NCBI RefSeq assembly: GCF_028858725.1
Contig: NC_084773.1
Span: 6,252,350 to 6,316,349, forward strand
DNA length: 64,000 bases
From: Colius striatus
Lineage: Eukaryota; Chordata; Aves; Coliiformes; Coliidae
Reading direction: 5' to 3'
The stretch's first letter is position 1, and each line of letters starts with the position of its first letter. The notes below the pieces were generated by a model. That model made no database searches. It was not told where the DNA came from and worked only from the letters and a program-made list of their open reading frames with translations. Positions 24,301-37,064 of this stretch are shown piece by piece. The position numbers and the translations under genes were made by a program.

Positions 24301-27300
24301 CAGAAGTGCAAAAAAAAATCTTAAAATGAGAACAGATTTTCATGTAATTTTACCATTCCTGATGCTGGGGTAATAAGAACATCATCACTTACTGTGAGCT
24401 CTTCACGAAAACCCTGTGCTGTCACTATTCTTAGGCCTTTAGGCCTGTTAATGTTCTTGTGATTTGAAATTGGTGTCGTTGAAAGCTGTTGTCTTTTTTT
24501 AATTCTTTTTTTTTTCCTTTAAGATTTTGGTACTTTTTAAAGGGAGGAATGGGAAGGAAGAATGTCAGTTAATGAGCAATAACAAAAGGCAAGGCAATAT
24601 TTCTGTGGCATTGCCTGGAGAAAGAGGATTCCATGATTTAATGCAGCTCATAATACTATAATTCCAAAGATATGGGGGAAAGCTGTGTTTTGCCATCACA
24701 GTTTGTACATACTAAGAGTGGCAGAATCCTAGGAGTGAGTCAAATGGAGCTTTAGCAAGTTAAAACAGCACTTCACTGGATAATGCAGAAACAGATCATG
24801 AGCTACAGTGAAAACAGGCAACCGTTTGGCTACCTGTCAGAAGGTTTGAAGATCGTGGTTGGTTGAACTTGTTCCAAGATCAAATGTGGAAACTTTTGAA
24901 GGTTATTTATGTTGATGCCTTAAGTCTCTCAGAGTTAATCAATCCACTGAGACCTCTACTGGCTTTATAGGCAGCCCAGTTTCTATGTCTTTCCTTAGTT
25001 TCTTAGACTTAAAATGCCACATTTAAAGCTGTGTTGCTCTGAAATGTTTTATCGACCTGTTAGAAAACTTGTGTACCTAACAGGAAAGGCTTAGTTGCTG
25101 CCTTAACACCTGAAGTTTATTAAGTAACCCAGCCTGTAAGGTGAAAAGTAACCATGTGCTGTGCTTTTAGCCTCTTATTGCAGCTTAGACATAATGTTAA
25201 GAAATGTACTGGCAGTGGAACTGAAACAGTGTCCAAGTTCTGTGCTGTAAGTAACGATGTCATGAAAAGGATTTTCTTTTCACATATGAAAAGTTAAGTG
25301 TGGGAGCATCAGACAGTCAGGAGAGTGTATTAGTGATGCAATGGCAGTGTACTGAAGCCAGCTTCTTTGTGAGATTTGTTGGATCTTACAGGTAGGATGA
25401 AGAATATATTCTGGTGCCCCAGTGTAAGTTCAAGCAGACTGTAAATAAGTCCTGTAAATATCTACTGACTGAATAGAATTTTTCTAAGCCCTTTTTGTGG
25501 AGCTTGGGACATTGATATTTCTGAGATCCTTTCAAATATGAAAGATTATTAATTTTTTTAATCATTATACTGTCCCTCCTTTAGATATGCATTTATTCCC
25601 ATTAAAAACATATTTTCTAATCTGAGCTGGAACCCTTTTAAAACAAAATGTGAGTGAAATCTTGGAAAGCAGTGGGAGACCTCAGGACTGTGCAGTGAAA
25701 GGCTTGAACTCTGCCATTCACAGCCTCTTATGAATAAAGTTAGCCTTCTAAAGAGAAAAGAAAATTGAATTACAAAGCAAAAAGGAGGGTGAAGGGGTGT
25801 AATTAAAACACATAATCCTAAAAACAACATGACCAGTGGTTTTTCATGTTAGGTTTAAAGCAGTCTGCTTTGTGTGTGCAGTTGTTATTGCTTAAGATTA
25901 TTGATTTCGTTTCCTAGGGGAAACACTTTGAGAGGATGCAAAAAGGATGACGTCTGTTGGTGTAATGGGCAGTGTATTTTCATGCAAGTGTTGTACTTAT
26001 GAGCAGCTTGGTGGAGAGTTTTCCTTTATAGCTTGCTAATCTTTCTTGGGGGGTGGGGGGGGAAGGCAGAAAATGAAGTGCTGCTGCTTCTTTTTCTCAC
26101 ACTAACAGAAGTTGACTTATCAGAGGATGGGTGCTTCAGCAGGAGAAACCAAAGGCAGCATGGGGACAGCTTGTTCTCTCCTGTTATATGTACACCAGCG
26201 ATGATTTCCCAAGGTTTAGTAGTTTGGACCCTGATTATCAGAGCATTTGGAGTACCAACTCCTGTTGATGTGGTCCATGTTGGTACCTAAAAGCCTTTGA
26301 CAGGATATATGGCCTGAGGTCCACATTAATCTAAGAACTTGAAAAATCTCTTTAGAGACTTGTGATAAATACCAATGTTGTTTTCTAGTAAATACACATC
26401 TGCTCTGCCTCACTATTTCTCTGCTAATTAGCTACTTAGTCTTATGCTAATGTCAGGAGTTGGGTCAGAGCACCAGTCGTTTTGGTAGCAAAGCATTCCC
26501 TGCCTGGAGAGAGAAGCATATCATTACCAGGACTAGCTCTTATGATAAAAATATTCTGATTCCATCTAGTGGGTTGAAGTTGTACATACACATGCTGACC
26601 TGCTCACCACGGCCCCGTGTCAGAAACAAGTACCTGTAGGCTGACACAACTAACTGAATTTGATGGGCAGTCCCTCTTTCGGACCTCATTCCTTCAGGAA
26701 CTGCAGCTGGTTTGATTTCACAAACATGGATGATGTCTGATTTGGTGGAGAGAAATCAGCTGTAGGAAAGGAAAGGTGGGAGAGAGCCGGCAAAAGAAAA
26801 ACAAAGATAAATACAGAGATCAGGGTTGAACATGAACTTCACAGTTAGGAGGTTTCAGAATGGCTTTTGAATGCTCTTAATACCCTTCAAAAACCCTTAT
26901 TTTTCCCAGTACTCTGGAGCTGAGTATTACAATTCCCTTGGGTTATTTAATATTTTAGACTGACAGCTTGATAAAATATTAGTGCCATTATTTAATTAGT
27001 CATTGTGAAGGAAATATTTGAATTATTGTAAAGAAAGAGTGCTGATTTCTTGTAGTAGTTGATGTGTATGTCTTGTTCTCTGCTCAAATATTGTGTGCAA
27101 GTTTATAGAAAAATCAGTGCTTACATTGAGTGAACTTAATGTAAAAAAAGGCAATGCAAGTTTTGCAATGAATTTTCTTGGTTAAAAAGTATTCTTCCCT
27201 CATTTAACCTTTACATAGTATACCTGATGCCCTGTTTGGCTGCTTTTGTAACAACAATCAGTTTCATTCCTTTGATAAAACTAATAGTTAAAAAATAAGC

Positions 27301-29583
27301 AATTAGAAACTCAAGCAGCTATGCTTTTCAGCTGGAGAAAATGTATGTTAATCACACTGTTGAGATGAACATGTTCCTGGAATCAGTGCATTTGCATTTT
27401 GAATCTATAAAAAAGAGGAACAATCCTTTGAGAAAAAATCACTGAAAAATCTCCAAGAGATGAGCATGCTTGTTTTCTCCTGGTCTGGTAGGAAATACAA
27501 TTGGAGGAGCCTGAACACCTTAGTAGTATTTTTCATTAATTGAAATACTTGTGTGTGACTCAGATTCTTCCCTGAGGACATGTTTCCTGGTGGCTCTTGT
27601 CAGATAGAGAAATCCCAGTTTGAAACTGGCATTTCCTAAACATATGTCGTGCATTTGAAGTTTCACAGTAGCTTTTAAATGACTTGAAGTGACTGTAGTC
27701 CTTGGAATAACTTCATCTATGGCAATTAGCTGTTGGTAGATGATGGTGTTACTGGGAAATGGAGCTGGGGTTGAGGGCAAGGTCTTTATGGTGGCTAAAA
27801 CAACTTTTGGGATGGATTGAATTAATGATGGAACTGCAGAACAAATATTTGGGTCCTGAAAACTGTAGGAGTGATTTTCATGTATTTCAATAACTATCCT
27901 GGGGAGAAATTTTAGTATTGGCAGAGAACCACAGCAAGGGCAAGGTAAAGACTTCTGAAACTAAAATGTAGAACAAAGGTTCCCCGAGTTTTCAGCAAGT
28001 CTCATATGTAATGGTGAATATTGAATAATGTAGCAAGATTGCTTTAACTTGAACTTTAAATAAACTGTGTATTGTTATTCCCTTACATTAATCAGTAAAG
28101 CTTTATGTGTGACTGTTCCAAGTGAGCTTAGGCTAAAACTCTTCCCATCAACATACATGGTATAATCTCACTAGATAGATAACATTTAACATTGGAAAAC
28201 AAGCCTTTCCTGGTTTATCTCTTTATCCTCTTACCAGCTTCTCCCCTGCAAAATGACAATTGCAGACTTGATATCAATAAAAAAAAGGTGGAAACCGTTT
28301 GTCGTGTCACAGAAATAACACAAAGTTTGTGGTAACATTAGTTCAGAGTTGCAGCGGATGAGACGTGTAATGTACCTTCTGGGTTTTGTGCCTTGCCTAT
28401 CGGATGTTAAAAACTGAAATAGAATGTTATATTAACATAGAAACAAGCTCATAGCTACCTGAATGCAAGAACCCCTTAAAAATTATACAGAGTGACGTGA
28501 GGAAAATTAGAGAGCTCGTGTCTGCTTGTTCATGCAATCAGTATGCTTTTGGGTGAAAGATGAAGAGTGTTAAAATGAATATAGCAGCTGGAATGAATAC
28601 TTTGAGTTTTGATCAGAGGAAGGGGAGGTACTTGTGCCTGGAAGTGCCACCTGTATCTCTGCTTGTCAGGGTTGTGTTGGGGAGTCTTATGTCCCAGAAA
28701 TAACAGGATACCGGTGTGAGAAGACCTGGAATGGACCACTGTGGTTTAATTTGTGCTTGCTTAATGCACAAAAGGTAGTGATCCATCTTTGTTACCTGCC
28801 AGCTCTTTGTTACTTAAAGACCTTCCATAATGATTTTTTTCCTTGAGAGGACAAAAAAAGAGCAATATTGAGCAATAATCTTGCATTTGGTTGTTGCAGC
28901 TTTCTAGTCATTGTATGTATGTAATTGCATATATATTTGCCTCTGCTTGTTAAAGCAGAAAGGAAGCATATCTAATTTGTGTTCATGCCAGTTAAGCCTG
29001 GTTTCTGGCCAATATGAAGAGCGCAAGGAACACATGTGGGCTGTTGTTACTGCCTCGTTGGTACCTGCCTTACTTCATATTAGGCCATTGTACAGACATC
29101 AATAGTTCTTGACCTTCCAGCTTGAGCTGCCATCACACTGGCAGCCTGGAGCTTCTTCACGTGCAGTGATTTCTCTCTCTATCAAAACTGGTTTAGTAAC
29201 AGGTTTCCTCTTACACCTTATCTCTGCTCACCCTTGCTTACTGTGCAGCTCAGCTGCAACAGCAGAGGGTATTCTTAACCTGCATTAAGTGTACATGCAA
29301 GATACTTAAGGGTGATCAAACTGTGGCTCAGTTCCTAGGTGAGCTTTAATGTCTTGCAAATCCCTTGAGCCATCCAGCTTTCTCAACATAAATATGTCAG
29401 GTGGCCTTTTCAGCTACTTGGCCGTGACTGATTATTAGTGTGTGGAAACTTGTATGCTCTGCAGAATTTCTGTCTTCTCTTTACTTGATTACACTTTCTC
29501 CCTAACCGTGAAGTTTCCTGTTCTTTCAATGGTGTTTGGTTCTCCTAAATTTATTTAATCTATTTCTCTGATGTTATCATTAC

Positions 29584-29599
29584 ATATATATATATATAT
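29584..29599. repeat. (AT)n microsatellite
   Basis: About eight AT units flanked by TAC and GTA, so the whole block TACATATATATATATATATG is nearly self-complementary. Confidence 0.8.
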
Positions 29600-32500
29600 G
29601 TAAAGCTGAAAGATATTTCACTGAGCAGGTGAAAAGCTAGATATTAGGTCATGTTTAATCTGATATCTATGTCAAAGCTGTGGATAAAGATATTTTAATA
29701 ATTTAATAAACATTTTAAGGTTTATAGACTCAATACATTTGAATAACTGAGATGGTAATCAGAACTTGCTGTTGGAGTAAGTGCTCCCTGGAGGTCGTGT
29801 AAGAAAAAAAAAAGGGCAGAAATTTTGAATAAGGAAAGTGTGGTGTGAATTACTGTAGTGGAAGTGCTGACATGTTCCACATGCTTTAAGTTGTGCTGAA
29901 ATCTGATTGTTTTGACCAACTGGAGATCTGTAGTTACTCCAACTTTTTATTAAATTTTGATTTCCTGTGTGGCATTACATCATCATAATGTCATGCTGCT
30001 GGACTTCTGCAAGGTCTCATTCACTCTGGGCTGGAAATGGCCTGTGTGGATGAGCTTTGGTCATGGGCTGTAGATGGAGTTGCTTTTAAAATTAACGTAG
30101 TCTTTTTTAGTTTTTCCTTTTAGAACATGAGCCTTCTTATTGTGTCTTTACAAGAATATGCTTTTCTAGTAAAAGATTGGTCCTGCAAATTCCAATAGCA
30201 GCATTACTTCAGGTATTGTCACAGAAGTTCCACGTGACCTCACACACCTGAGCTGAATTCACTGTTTTCTGTTTGTGCTAGAAGGAGAAGGCTGTGGGAA
30301 GTACAAGTACTGTACAAACCAGCGATACGCAACTGTCCTCTCTTGGGACATCTCATACAGTTGTTCAGCAATTTACAAGAATAGTCTGAGTCTCTGGTAC
30401 TGAGAAATTTGATGTGAAGGCTTCAGTTGTACCTGGGGCATTAGCCACTAGATGATTTGACTTCTTTTGAGGTTTGCCAGTACGGGGTGTAAAGAGTCGC
30501 TTCAAATGGGATGCTCAGAAAGCTGCCAGATGTTGTTTTGCTGTCTGCAGACAACACTCCCATATTAAGTCTTTAGCTTGGTACATCAGAGAAGAAAAAG
30601 TACATGCTGTTAAAGTAGGAGGTTATTTTCAGCTTTACTGTTTAAACCAGAAGATCTGGAGTGGGAGCCTGGAATCCCATATTGCTAACATAGTGAAGTG
30701 GCAGTGAAGAGTAAAAACGAATTTCTCGTTTCCTCTGAACAGCCCAAGAGCATTTGATTTCAGTAGTTTTTCTTTAGATATTGACAGTAGATTAATTTAG
30801 TTATATTATAAATTAATAAGCCCTCATGGCATTTAATTTAACTCCTAGTTTATTTATTCCTATTGTATTTATTGTCTTAAACATCAGTGCTGCTATAAAT
30901 TATGGAAACTAATTTTGTGTGTCCTCTGCCCAGTTTTTTGATAGCAAAGTACTACACGACGTGCTACAGTGGTGGCTAAAAATTGCTGTAACAGAATCAT
31001 GAAGCCGGTCATTCACACCCTGATCTGGCATTGATGACGTTGGTGTGTGGCACTGCCACTTCTTGCTCTGTTTCATTTGTGTTTGTGATAACAGTAATGA
31101 CTCTGGAAGACGGAAGTCAGGCAACTTAAGAGCAGCTCTGAAGTCCTGGGCAGCATTTGGCTCTAACTTCTGTAATCCCCAACTGCCTCCTAGGAAGACA
31201 GTGGCCTTTGGGAAAGCTTTTCTCATCAGCCTCACCTAGGTATCTGCAGGCAGTGGAACTACCTGGAAACGGCCAGCCTGAAAAAAAATCCAGCAGTAAA
31301 TTCCCAATTGCCTCACGTTTCTGAACATGTTTCTCAACATGTCCCACACTTGGAAGGGAGGATTGCATCCCTCTCTATATGTTTAGATATAACACCTTCT
31401 CTCTGACCTTTCTAATTTGTATTGTTTTTGTCTTTTCTGCTGTCTAAGAAGGAAACCAAGACAGAGTAGGCAAACTAACTGATACACAGTGGGGTTTCAT
31501 TCCCTTAATTTTGGAGGAGAAAAGTGCTAGATAAGCAGCACACTGCAGGAAAGGTGGACTATTGGAGTCCCATCTCTAGAGCTTGGCTGCAGCCAGCAGG
31601 CAGACATGTTGCTGGTCTCCAGAGGCAGCAATCTGCCCTGACATACTGGGCAGTAGGAGACCTTTGAACTCATAATTTACTGCTCTTCAGATCCGTTCCA
31701 CCTGTGTTACCCCAAGTTCAGGAGAAACTGCCAATGTTTGCCAGTTCAAAACAGATCTATTACAGTAAACCAAAGGCAAATGGAGTGAGCCTCAATAAAA
31801 GCAAAAGAGCAATTGCCCAAGAAAAAATGTTAGGTAAAACCCACAAATCAACTTTTCTCATGTATCCTAAGCAATGAGTGAAGTGCCCGGGCTGAAGAAC
31901 AGTCAACTTGCTCAGGTTGAGCAACTGGTCCTCTTGTGCTAGGAGGAGCCTGGCTGTGGCTACTGCATGACTTCACAAATTGAGAGCACTAATTGCTGCA
32001 TCCATGCCACTGCCATGGTTTCCCAAATGTTTTTTATGCTTAGCTAGAGCAGAAAACTCACAGATGATGCTTAAAGGCTGATGGCATTCTCCAGTTAGGG
32101 GCTTACTGCTGTAATGGTCCTGTTGCAGTAGATCTGGCATCTTGAACAGAACATAAATGATGGTTTACAGGTATAAGCAGGCAGGTTTTTCCTTTTCTGA
32201 GTAATCATCTCCACAGATCTGGTCCAGCTGACTATGCTGTGCCGAATAGATGTCTAAAGCTTTTGAAACTTCTAGATCAAGTGTTATTTCCCATTCTGGG
32301 CAGTGAGTGCTAAGAGAAGAAAGGAAATATCCACCGAGCCTAAATCAATAAAAAGTAACACTGAGTTATCTTGACAATGGGCTTTTTTTTAATCTGAAGA
32401 AAACTTTAGAGGATGGGCACTGTGTTCTTGACAGTGACTGATGGATGCAGCTCAGAGTCTGAACTGTAAACTGACTGTCATATTGATTAAAAATATATTT

Positions 32501-35500
32501 GTGTACCTTGCTGAGGGAGAATTGAGAAGTTTATTCTGGTGAGCATGGGTGAGTTTTCATGTGATGCTGCTGTGTGAATGAAACGACCATTTTCAATATA
32601 TTATATTTTGGTTTCAATTTGTGTCGTGGTCCATGGTAAATGAAGTTGTGGTTCCTTTAAAAGCAGCTGAAGTAAAGATTTTAATATAACACTAGAAGCA
32701 GCAGTACGTTTCTGCTCTTAACCGGGTGGTTTTTTTCCCTTGGAACCAGCATAGTTACTGTCAGATATAAGTTCACTTGAGTTTCGGAGTTACCAGACTG
32801 TGCTATAGTGTAAACACAGCTGCTATGGAGTAAAATAACTGCAGTCTTCTCTGAAGTATACAAGTTCAGTGTTAATGCAATAATAGATGCTTATTTTATT
32901 AACTGTTAGTCTGCCTGTCGGTGTTCTTGGCAAACTAAAACAATGAAGTACACCGTATGCCTGGCCTTCCATTAATTGATAAAGGATGCACGTGGAGACT
33001 ACTGCTGTGGCTTAATTGAGAAAACCTTTGTGTTCTGGTCACCCAAAGGAATGAATAGAGGGCTTCCTTCCTCAGATTGTAGTATGGAAAGAGTACATGT
33101 AATGATGTGCAAGCCACATTGTTTATGCTGGTTAAGTTAGTTTATATAAGATGACTGAATGTTGGGTACAATTGCATGTACTTGAAATACCAGCATGGAT
33201 AAGGTCATCTTGTGTTCAACACTGAATGGGAAACTCGTCAAGAGCAATTAATCAAGTACTAGTGAATGCTGATAGATGTAAATGCTCTTGAGTGTCTGTC
33301 GGTACTACTGTCATCAGGGAAGCAGAGGTAACCAGCATATATATAGAACTTCTAACTTATTGATTTTTTTATTTTGGTGTCTGTATGAATGTCTGAATTT
33401 CCTGTGGATCTTTTCCTAATTCATATATATATTAGTTTATCAAAGACAACTTAACCGATATTGAAGTTAAATTACATAATGACACAACTTAGCTAATAAA
33501 TGCAACCCCCTGCATGGCTGTGCTTGTTTCACATAATCTGGATGTAATAGTTCTCACATCAGAATGAGCTTTAAGGAAACTCCTTCTGTAAATGGATGCC
33601 TCTCAGTTCTACAAGTTCTTAGATGAAAAATGTAAAAGTATACAGTGGAATTTTATAGTAACTTAAATATCATGGAACTAAACCGGCTCAACTTTGTGTG
33701 ATCATACAATGACTGTATATGTAGAGCTTGTCAAATATCAATATTTAATGTATTTTAACAAGACTGACTTCCCTTGTGCTGGTTATGAATTGGGGGTTTT
33801 TTTGTTTTGCACACTGTGGTATATAAATCTCCCAAAGCTATGTGTAACATCACTGGTGTTCTCTTCAGTCCACAACATAGAATATGTGTCTGTAGAGCTA
33901 GTGGGTGGAAGGAAGAGGGAGATGACTGCTAGGTGGCAGTGAGAAGTTGCTCAGCACAGCTGACCAGCACCTGCAAACATCGTCACTGGGAACAAACAAT
34001 TAGAAGGGGAGAAGAAGGTTTCAGGGCTCCCTGAACGTTATTTGGAACTTGTGCTTAAAGAAATCGGTTATTGCTGAAATTGCAGTTAACCTGAACGTAT
34101 GAATCAAGCTACTCTTTTGCACTTCAGAACTTACTAAAAGCAGCTGTGTAGCTCTTAAGTCTAGGAGTTTGCATTGACTGGCAAAGTCATAGTCTAACAA
34201 AGCATATGCTGCCTTCCAGTGGCTTCTCTTGCCATTATGCAGGGGGAGAGTGACAAAATGTGGGTGCTACCTAATGCTCTGCCAATCTCATGATCTGCTC
34301 CGTGGTATCCACCTGAAACATTGCTTAGTGGCTGTAGAGCAAGCTCATGTTTAAGCTCCTGCTGCACACCACTTCTCAACAAAAACAAGGTCACTGAGCT
34401 AGGTGCCCTGCTGCTTCAGGTGCTGGTGTTGCAAGTTAATTCCTGCTTGAGAAGCTTTAAGAGTTCATGTAAATGAAGTGAGTAAACATTTTGTTACTCT
34501 GTGCTCTTTAGTTTCTAGTTTGTGCTTAAACGTTTCTCATGACTCCAGTCAGAAAGGAGTCTTTGCTCTATCATACTGTGCCATGCAGAATGGGTTCTAT
34601 TGTCCTACCAGATCACAGAATTGATGTATATTGTATGATAGCTGGGATGATGTGACACTAACAGGTTTACAAATAACTGAAGTTATGAAATCTCATTCAT
34701 CTTTGCTGCTAGAATTGAATGCTGTACCTGACTAGGAAAATGAAGTAGTTTCTTATAAGTCTTATAAACAGGGCAAGTTTAAGCATGGAGAAAGACTCCT
34801 CATTGGTTTTGCCATGTGAGTTTGGTCCAGTGGAAAATTTCATGTGGGGCAGGGATGAATGAGTGGGTGTGGAGCTGTCTATTTGGGAGTAGCACAGACT
34901 TACTCTGGTTTAATTATGTGTGGAATTGTAGCCAGATTGTCAAGAGTGCTCACATTCACTGGGAAAGAAGTATAGTCTAGAAGCAAACATCTTTTGGAGA
35001 TATGTTTCCTTGTTCCATGTTGAGGCTGAGCCCTGAGGAGCTGTCATTCTCAAAGAAAGCCTGACCTTTTCGTCCAGGTTCCTCCCCTTTGTGTAACATC
35101 AAAGCTTCTCACAGCACATGTTGAGGCAAGAACTTATTTGGACATTAACTGTTAGTGCTTTGATTTTTGCTCTCTTTGTTGTTCTTCACTTGTTTGTGGA
35201 GGCATGGTGCAGGTGGAAGATTTTCTGTGGTGCCAGGGTCAGCATGACGTTCACTGATTCTTCACTGAATGTAGGCATTGAGGTGAGCAAAGCAGTTACA
35301 TGAGTCTCTCTGTTTGTGTCGGGGTAGTTGGAATTGGAAGAATGAGACAGCTCTGCATTTTCACTTCCCTTCACACTGAAAATCTAAACTCTCCATTGCA
35401 TTTTAATCAGAAAGTGAGTGCTAGACTGAAATAAAACTTAGGAGAGGAAAAGGACAGCTCCGAAAAATTTACATTTATTCCAGTTTTCTCCTTTACGCCG

Positions 35501-36819
35501 ATTTCTAAGAGGCAAACTCTCCCTTTCCCCTTTTCTGCTGTTTAGAAGCCCTCCTTTCTGAGTGCTGGTGCTCAAGAGCTGAAAGCACGAATCACACAGA
35601 ACACATCCACATTGTGGATTGCCATAACCAGCAAAAAGCCACAATATGTAAAACCATTTTGGGCCAGAAACAGACAGTAGATTATTTTTTCTTCTCGGTG
35701 ACTGAATTTTATCACAGTAACTGACATACTAATGAACCAACTTGTAATTAGTGTCAGTGAAAGCTGAACTCAGTTGTTATTTAAATAATGCAGTCATCTC
35801 AGTAACACATGTGTAGGGTTTTGTACCATCATGTGGTGAAGACAGAGTGTGGAAAGTTAAAGACAAAACAGTGAAAATCATTGAAAGCTGACAATTTAGG
35901 AGGCTGTGAGAAATATTTACTGTGTTTTTTGTAGTAATGCTGCAGAGTTAATGAATGCAGGAAGTGAATAAGCTCTTTGGGATGCTGGTCTCAGAGCCTT
36001 TTCTCACGTCATAGAGGTACGCTGTGATGGATTTGTTTGGCTGAAGCAAAGAAAAGCTTATAGTCCCGAAAGAAACTGAGTATGTGGGCCTGGGTTGGCT
36101 GTTGTCTGGGTAAGAGCAAGAGTTTTTACTTGCTCTTTGTTTTTGATGAGAACTGGTTGGGAGTGGATTTGTTTGTTTATTTTTCTTTTTTCCCACTGAT
36201 TCTTTAGATCTCAGAAGTGCTCACTTTCACCCCGAAGTGCCAGTAAGTGGGCTTTGTAGGGCAGGAATTTTAAATGCAGACGAGATTCACTGTATCAGTG
36301 TGTTGTAGGTCAGTAAAATAAATTACCAAGTCTTTTGCTGAAGTATTTGATTTGTTTGGTCCCCAGCTCCTTCCTGGAAATCTCTGGATCAGAGTTAGTG
36401 TTTGTAAGAGAAAATCTTGTTTCTGAAGCAGCTGAATATTTTCTAGGTGCTTTTTTTTTTTAGCCTTTTGTTTCTCTGATCCTTAGGACAACATTGCAAT
36501 GACTGCTTTTACTGCCTCCACATTTTTCCTCTTCCTTCTCTGTCTCCCCTTCTCCCTAATCTTGTGTGTACCATAGACAAAAGACTTAACACCCTTCCTG
36601 AGGCTTTTCTTACCAAATTTAAGCTTTGCAGGTGTGCTACTTCTTTAAATATGAATACTTCTGCAGTCAGGGAACTGAGTGATGCTAAAAGTGGTCTTTT
36701 TCTTATTGTCTGAGAAATATTTTGATGTCCCCACTTTTGAATCCAGGCAGCACTAAGGATGAAACAGTGCTGTTGCCAAAACGATCGAAAGTGTTGAAAA
36801 AGTAACTAATACCAATAAA

Positions 36820-37064
36820 TCATATAATCATTGGATCATTATGGTTGGAAAAGACCTTTAAGATCGAGTCCAACCACTAACCTCACACTGCCAAGCCCGT
36901 TGCTAAACCAAACCATATCCCTCAGCAACTCATCTGTCTATTTTGAATATCTCTAGGGTTGATGACTCCACCACCTCCCTGGGCAGCCTGTGCCAGTCCT
37001 TAATAACCCTCTCAGTAAAAAGTTCTTCCTAATGTCCAATCTAACCCTCCCCTGGCACAGCTTG
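36820..37064 (-). mobile_element. CR1 3' fragment (about 245 bp)
   Basis: Contains ATGGTTGGAAAAGACCTTTA, CCAACCACTAACCTCACACT, CACCTCCCTGGGCAGCCTGT and AAAAAGTTCTTCCTAATGTC in that order, the reverse complement of a CR1 C-terminal coding and 3' UTR region. It is of the same 3'-end type as the copies at 3391 and 19051. Confidence 0.93.

Noticed and set aside
30474..30707. 77-codon ORF with a basic, Cys/Trp-containing peptide in intron 1
   Set aside because: No family match that I can name and no convincing splice context. Treated as chance.
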